DNA of 64,000 nt from Centroberyx gerrardi (lineage: Eukaryota; Chordata; Actinopteri; Beryciformes; Berycidae), in the NCBI RefSeq assembly GCF_048128805.1, contig NC_136020.1, forward strand, positions 6,132,001 through 6,196,000, in the 5' to 3' direction. Below the pieces are notes generated by a model. The model had not been told where the DNA came from. It made no database searches and saw only the letters and a list, made by a program, of their open reading frames with translations. Position numbers and translations under genes: made by a program. The first letter of the stretch is position 1, and each line of letters starts with the position of its first letter. Of this stretch, positions 58,469 through 64,000 are shown one piece after another.

Positions 58469-61400
58469 TTACACCACCACCCAGCTAGGTTTCAGTGGTC
58501 CCCCTGAGTACTGCACATGGGGCGCTGGTCCTAAAGTGTCCGGCTCCTCTTCCCCCCCCGAAGCCTCCTCTGTGTCCGTCTCGATGGTCAGCAGCACCTG
58601 CAGGCGACAGAAGACATGTCAGCGGATCAGCACCCAGATAAACGCAGGCCATAGTAGCACAGCGCAAACCACCGGCTTATGAGTAATCTTCAGCTATTGC
58701 GTGGTTGGGTTCTGCATTCCCCGACCCAAATCTGGAAAGTATCCCAGTTTATTCCCAAGCCTGGAACACACTCTCCAGCAGCGGCAGCGGCGATTCCCAA
58801 GTACGACCCCGAAGGAGGAAAATTCCACAACTGTATAACATTTACGGCGTTTTAAACCTCCATATGTTTCCCTCTGTTAGGGGTCGACAGATATGGGGTG
58901 TTTTTTACAGATTTGGTTTTTTTTTAGACTGAAGCTGTAGCCAGTAGCCAATATTTTGTGCCGATATTCAATATCTTTACATTTGACCATTCTCACGCCA
59001 ACAATTAGAGAAAAAAAATAAAAAATAAAAAACAAGGATTCAGTGTTTTCCCCACTTTATTCTTAGGAGAGTAGCAAAGCTTCTAGACCACGGGAAACTA
59101 AAACTCTCCATTCAAACCCTGGAGGAGGAGGAGGAGGAGGAGGAGGAGGAGGAGAAGAAGAAGAAGAAATCCAACAGAGAGCAGCAGATAGAAGACGAAG
59201 AAGACGAACAGCAGTAGCAGTGCGTACTTGTGTGGAATCTAACCAAAATGTCACATTAGAATCAATTCAGATCTTCCTATAGACAACCAGTGCAGTATTG
59301 ATCAATTCTACAATAAATATGTAATCAATCAAACTGCATCATATCAGAGGTGGACGACACTGACTGGCTGATATCTGATCTTTAATAAAACACCAGTATC
59401 AGTCCCATATGTCAGCCTAACCCTCTGTAGTTCAAGCTTCTTGGATGAGTCTGATGTAATACAAGAAGCAGAGGCGGATAATTACCGCTGCCAATCCCCA
59501 TCATATCATAACAGCAGCCACAACAGCATTGTGACTACAGTTTTGACCACAACCCCCGCCACGACCTCATCCTAATCAATGCCCCTCTATCTCTCTCTCT
59601 CTCTCGTCCTCCTCCACTCTGCTTTCCATAACATCAGTGCATGGAAATGAATCCTAAATGTCACTCTTATTCCCGCGATGAAGGGTTGATTTGTTGATGC
59701 CTGGCAGATGGCCAGGGATGAGGGGAAAGAGAGGGAGGGAGGGAAAGACACAATGCCAGTCACTTACAGTAATTCACCCTAAAAGTGTGTGCGTTCAATT
59801 TTTCCTGAGAAAGAGGGGAAAAAAAACATGGCACAGGCTTCTGCGCTGTGTGTAGGAGGCTATTATCATGACTCCCTGAATCACAACGGCAAGTCTGTTT
59901 TAGTTTCAACAGTCCAGATAAACCAATACTTAAACCAAGACACACAGGAGCCAAATAAAAAGTCCCATCATAACAGAGCATGCATGTCTTTCACAATTCG
60001 GTAACACTTTAATTGAAGTGGATGCATGATAATTATGGTCAAAGCATGATGTAAATGAGCAAAAAATTTAGGGGGTTGAATACTTTATAGGGCAACTGTA
60101 TAGCTAATGACAATAATGTCGTTTTTGTCTGTCTGATAGCTGTCAATGCTTCAAATGGGCTTGCAATCGGCTTGTAATGCACTTCAAGTCAAGTGTTATC
60201 AACTATTCTATTGCACCATTTAAAATACACACAACTCAAAACCTCATCTAAAACAAAATGGCATGCGCTCCATTTTCCCCCAAAGATCGATTACGAGAGC
60301 TTGCACAATGACTCATATTTGCCAAGAAAACAAAGAGAACTAAGATGCTATCCAACAACAGTGGAGGGAAAAAATCTAAAAGGAATGATAAAATTTCACA
60401 TGCTGAATACCGCAACTCAGAAGGAAGAAAGAAGGGAAGACAGGGAGAAGAGAGAGGCAAGTGCGATATCTGAAAGTGCCTGACTCAGTCTTTCTTGGAC
60501 GGAACTCATCTGGGCCTGTTGCCCATTGGAAGTGTAGAGAGAGAACATGTGTATGGCTTGTGTGTGTGTGTGTGTGTGTGTGTACGCGCGTCCCCACCCT
60601 GTCCTCATCCCCCAAAACAACAGGTGCAGTTGACACCCAGCGTGACCGTGTGAATACACCAACCATCAGCACCCTGTTTCGCACATTAAAGCGCTCTTTT
60701 CTCCATCTAAACGCGGAGATACTCAAGTCTCACGTCCTTATTTGTGTCCCTCAGGGGTTTGAGATATACTTGGGATGCTTGGTGGGAACAGCCTTTTTTT
60801 TCCTTTTTTTCATATGGAGGGTTTTGTAACATCAAAAGTAATCCCTTCATGGGTCACTTGCACAGCAGATGGGGCCGTCTGATTCCTCTTCCTCTCTGTG
60901 AAGTGGTAGTCTAGTAGGAAGGATTTGACTTAGCATTTTCAGGGTTTCTGCAGGTTTCAGAAATCAAATTTAAGACTTTTTGAGACATTTTTTGAGACAC
61001 TCCTTCATTCACAAGTAAAATAGTACATTTACCAATAATTGTAAATAGGCAAAAAAAAAAGTGAGAGACTCATATTTTATATATGGGCATCATCTGCTTT
61101 TGCAAAGTCCTGTCTCCCACTTTTTTTGCCTATCTACAGTTATTGGTAAATGTACCATTTTCTTTGTTCCATCAGCATAAATATCCTCCAACCAGATTTT
61201 GATGTTACACTTGTTCAAACTGAAAGGATTAATAAAACATAAAGAAAGTGATTCACTTAACCACAATTGAGAGACAGGATTAGTTTTTTTATATATTGTC
61301 AGAATCTGCTTTGTTCGCATTTGTTTATTTGCAGTGACTAAAAAAGAAAACCAGCTGGAAACTAGAGCTCTCTTTGCTCTACTGCGTTGGCAGAATATCA

Positions 61401-63009
61401 TTAGACATGAATATCACTGGGTCTTACCCGGGACTCGTCATTGGTGACCCAGGGCAGCGAGTCGGCATTCTTGACAGGGCTGTCGCAGGAGTCGTCCAGG
61501 CTCTTCATCGTCTTGTACTTCCTCATCATCAGGCTGTCCACCACCCAGAACATGATGGACTACCAGAGAGAGAGACTGGTTACCAATGCTGCATGGGTAG
61601 ACTAAATCATATACTTTCCTGCTCATAAATTTCAATATCTGCGTGAATTTGACAACTAGAGCTTGAAAGTCCGACTCACGTTGACGATGAAGGGTACGAT
61701 GAGCATGACCAGCACCAGCTCTAGCTGAGGGTTAGCGATGTAGCTCAGTAACACCTCCTGCAACTGGAACAGAAGCAAGGAAACATTTTATATATTGACA
61801 CTGGGACGATATTGGACAATTTTTAGAAAATATTGATCAATATTGCACTGGTTGTCTAGTGGGAAGCCCTTAACCTGAATTGATTCTAATGTGATATTTT
61901 GATGTGATTCTATACAAGTATGCATGACTACATTATTATTATCCTGGGTTTCAATGGAGAGTTTTAGTGTCCCATGATCTAAATGCTGTTTCAGAGGCTG
62001 ACAAGAATGCAATTCTGGAGGAAACACTGAATTCTTGTAATTTTGGAGAAAGTTGACACATTTAAACATTAATTATCGGCACAATCACCCCTAGTTCCTG
62101 CACATTTTCCATTTCAAAATTCTCACTAACAGTAATACTAATGTTTATAATAGGGGCTTACTGTCTCAGCCCCTTCCCCTCTTCTCAAAGAGCATGGTGA
62201 CAGTATTAGAACAAAGGAACCAGGGTCTCACAAAAACACTGAGGGCTTCACGAACCACAATCCCCTCCTATCTGGAAATGAAGCGATTGCCTTTTGATTT
62301 CTTGGAAGCGCATCTGTTGCTATAGCGAGGGCTAATGTGAATATAAATAAACAAATACGATCCCAAATGTCATGCAAACAAACAGGCATTCGAATATATT
62401 AACAATGTCTCCATGTTTCCATTAGAATCAAAAGGCAAGTCCTTTTTTCTTCTAAAACCTTTTATCTTCCAGTTGTTTTTTCTCTCTCTAGTCTCGATGA
62501 CTTTCATCTCTCAATGTTGCTGGAACAAACAGAACAGAGCGAAAAAAGGACAGAGAAAAAAAGAACGAGAGAAGACTGTTACAACCCAAACATTAGCGGC
62601 TGCCTTTTCATCTCGTCTGGTTGACCTGATGAGGATCAATTTTGGATAATAAATAGTCTGTTTTTGTCACAATAAATAGAAATGAAAGGAAAATTTAAAA
62701 AGGCACACAGGTATTAAGAATCTTCTCCTGATTCACGCTCGACCCAGCAGCCTAGACTGGGTGTCTGTGTCCTGCCTCCGATCTTTTCAAGTATTTTTAG
62801 ACAGTGTGCGAACGGTATTTTCAACTAGGAAGCTCGAATATCCCGTCTTTCCCACGGGACCTGAATGCAGCATAAGTAGCGGTGCAGTATTCTTACGTTG
62901 GACCAGCCGGGGACGAGCAGCACCAGGCTGATCACGCCTTTCTCCAGCACCATGATGAGCAGATAGATGCCGCACTGGCCCAGCCATGCCGCTGCCTGGG
63001 GGGGGTCAC
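58469..63009 (-). CDS. STIMATE/TMEM110-like ER membrane protein (3' part only)
   Basis: STIMATE (TMEM110) is a multipass ER membrane protein that promotes STIM1 activation at ER-plasma membrane junctions. Visible exons in transcript order: 62897-63009, 61680-61757 (or to 61763), 61428-61559, 58469-58597. Earlier exons lie past the right edge. The first exon encodes GDPPQAAAWLGQCGIYLLIM, a membrane helix matching human [20 protein letters not shown]. The next two give NPQLELVLVMLIVPFIVN and SIMFWVVDSLMMRKYKT, a second membrane segment. The last is acidic (VLLTIETDTEEASGG) and ends SWVVV. Phases are compatible when the four are joined. The basic NGSKVRYRR-like segment and the Lys-rich C-terminus that I recall in human STIMATE are absent, so this is probably a paralogue (often named tmem110l) or an exon was missed. 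Homology is secure; orthology is not. Confidence 0.82.
58878..59424 (-). mobile_element. Family A element, copy 15, with an internal GGA/AGA expansion
   Basis: A reverse copy starts at GGGGTCGACAGATATG and ends at CATATGTCAGCCTAACCC. Where other copies have an ATT triplet run, this one carries (GGA)n then (AGA)n at 59121-59168, making it the longest copy. It lies in the last intron of the STIMATE-like gene. Confidence 0.68.
61793..62093 (+). mobile_element. Family A element, copy 16 (partial)
   Basis: The copy keeps the CACTGGTTGTCTAGTGGGAA block, the AATGGAGAGTTTTAGTGTCC block and a degenerate right end (ATTATCGGCACAATC). It lies in the intron upstream of the 61680-61757 exon of the STIMATE-like gene. 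Confidence 0.62.
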
Positions 63010-63119
63010 CTGGAGGGGCGAGAGGTCGAGACATCAAGACCATGTAGTGGAGAGTGAAATCTTATATGACTGCAAACATATAGTCAGTGTTCATGTGCTG
63101 GTCTAAACCAAGGCTGGAA

Positions 63120-63300
63120 GGAACAAGTTACATTTACTCGTTACTGAACTTGAGTAGCTTTTTTGTGTACTCAGTGGCTTTTACTGTGATTACATTTTAA
63201 ATGAGCTACTCTTTACTTGTACTAAAGCAGATTTTTACAAAAGTAATTTTGTAAAATTTCAGGAAAATAACAGTACTTCTGCATGAGGAGGATATCTTAG
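63120..63300. repeat. Interspersed repeat upstream of the visible STIMATE-like exons
   Basis: TTACATTTACTCGTTACTGA followed by ACTTGAGTAGCTTTTTTGTG and ATGAGCTACTCTTTACTTGT matches a repeat type common in fish (acatttactcaagtactgtacttgagta). There is no ORF. Confidence 0.4.
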
Positions 63301-63434
63301 TACTCTTTCCTCCCCTGGTCTAAAGCTATCCAAGAGGTTTGTTACATAGGCCTCTCATCGTAGCAGACACAAAGGAGACAAGTCTATCATTAAGACAGGG
63401 AGAGGGAGGATGAGAGGAAGAGACAGAGACAGAG

Positions 63435-63437
<3 letters not shown>

Positions 63438-63481
<44 letters not shown>
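63438..63481 (+). repeat. (AG)n microsatellite
   Basis: About 21 units, within an intron or upstream sequence of the STIMATE-like gene. Confidence 0.88.
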
Positions 63482-63489
<8 letters not shown>

Positions 63490-64000
63490 AAGAAAGAAGG
63501 AAACAAACAAACATGTAAACAATCAAACCAGAGGCAGATATGACCATAAAAGGGGGAAAGGACCCATCATGTCCTGTTGTTTTTGGACTTGTTTTTACCA
63601 GTAGCTAGTTACAATAAACATTTACTATCGCAGTTTTGTAACACACCTATCTGGAAATCATAAGAGAAGTATTCACTGGAAACAGAGAGAGCAAATCAAA
63701 ATATGAACCCGACTCTGATCCAGAAACAGAGCAGCTGCACTTTATATTCTGCGAGTTCCAAAAAACACTAGAGCAAATCCAGCGAACAGAGCCATGATAA
63801 CAAGCTGTCCACAAGAGAAGTGGGGACGGTCGACTCCTCAGGCTTGGCAAGTTGTTTCAATGAAAACTTCCATTAGTGACGAGGAAAAAAACACAGTGGA
63901 ATGAGTGAGTGTTATAATTGCTGTGAGGCTAATCCCTCTCTGAGGCCGTTGGGAATGTTTTCCAGACTCGACTGCAGCTGGAGACGCTGGCTCGCCTCCC

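Noticed and set aside
60376-60726. Minus-strand frame containing SGTFRYRT as the missing STIMATE-like exon
   Set aside because: The slight likeness to SKVRYRR is not supported by splice sites: no usable donor follows, and the frame is low complexity upstream.

Overview
The window looks like ray-finned (teleost) fish nuclear DNA. It has spliced vertebrate genes with short introns, very many (CA)n/(GA)n microsatellites, tRNA-derived SINEs of the kind common in fish, and several small inverted-repeat transposons. Species cannot be read from the sequence.

Layout. Positions 1-23009 hold no protein-coding gene I can support: they are microsatellites, interspersed repeats and several repeat-poor islands. 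From 23010 to 63009 there are five genes in the order atp5f1c (minus), kin (plus), itih2 (minus), itih5 (plus) and a STIMATE/TMEM110-like gene (minus, running off the right edge). I rebuilt splice models by hand from GT/AG sites, reading frame and remembered family sequence. Four models are complete and their exon lengths sum to whole codons: ATP5F1C 8 coding exons, 293 aa; KIN17 12 exons, 394 aa; ITIH2 21 exons, 937 aa; ITIH5 14 exons, 1002 aa. The fifth is a partial 3' part of four exons.

Gene relations. atp5f1c and kin are head to head across about 0.84 kb, a likely shared promoter with NRF1-like, YY1-like and ETS-like sites. kin and itih2 are tail to tail. itih2 and itih5 are head to head about 2.2 kb apart. 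itih5 and the STIMATE-like gene are tail to tail with poly(A) signals about 430 bp apart. The block ITIH5-ITIH2-KIN-ATP5F1C matches human 10p14. The STIMATE-like gene beside it recalls human 3p21, where ITIH1/3/4 lie beside MUSTN1 and STIMATE, so the locus probably keeps an ohnologous arrangement.

Repeats. One 0.4-0.5 kb inverted-repeat element, called family A here, occurs 16 times in both orientations. One copy ends about 27 bp before itih5 exon 5 and seems to supply the splice branch point. A second small element (family D) ends about 14 bp inside itih2 intron 1. A foldback element with a perfect 43-bp stem is nested in a SINE at 19.5 kb. I found no CRISPR array, prokaryotic system, viral gene or tRNA/rRNA gene.
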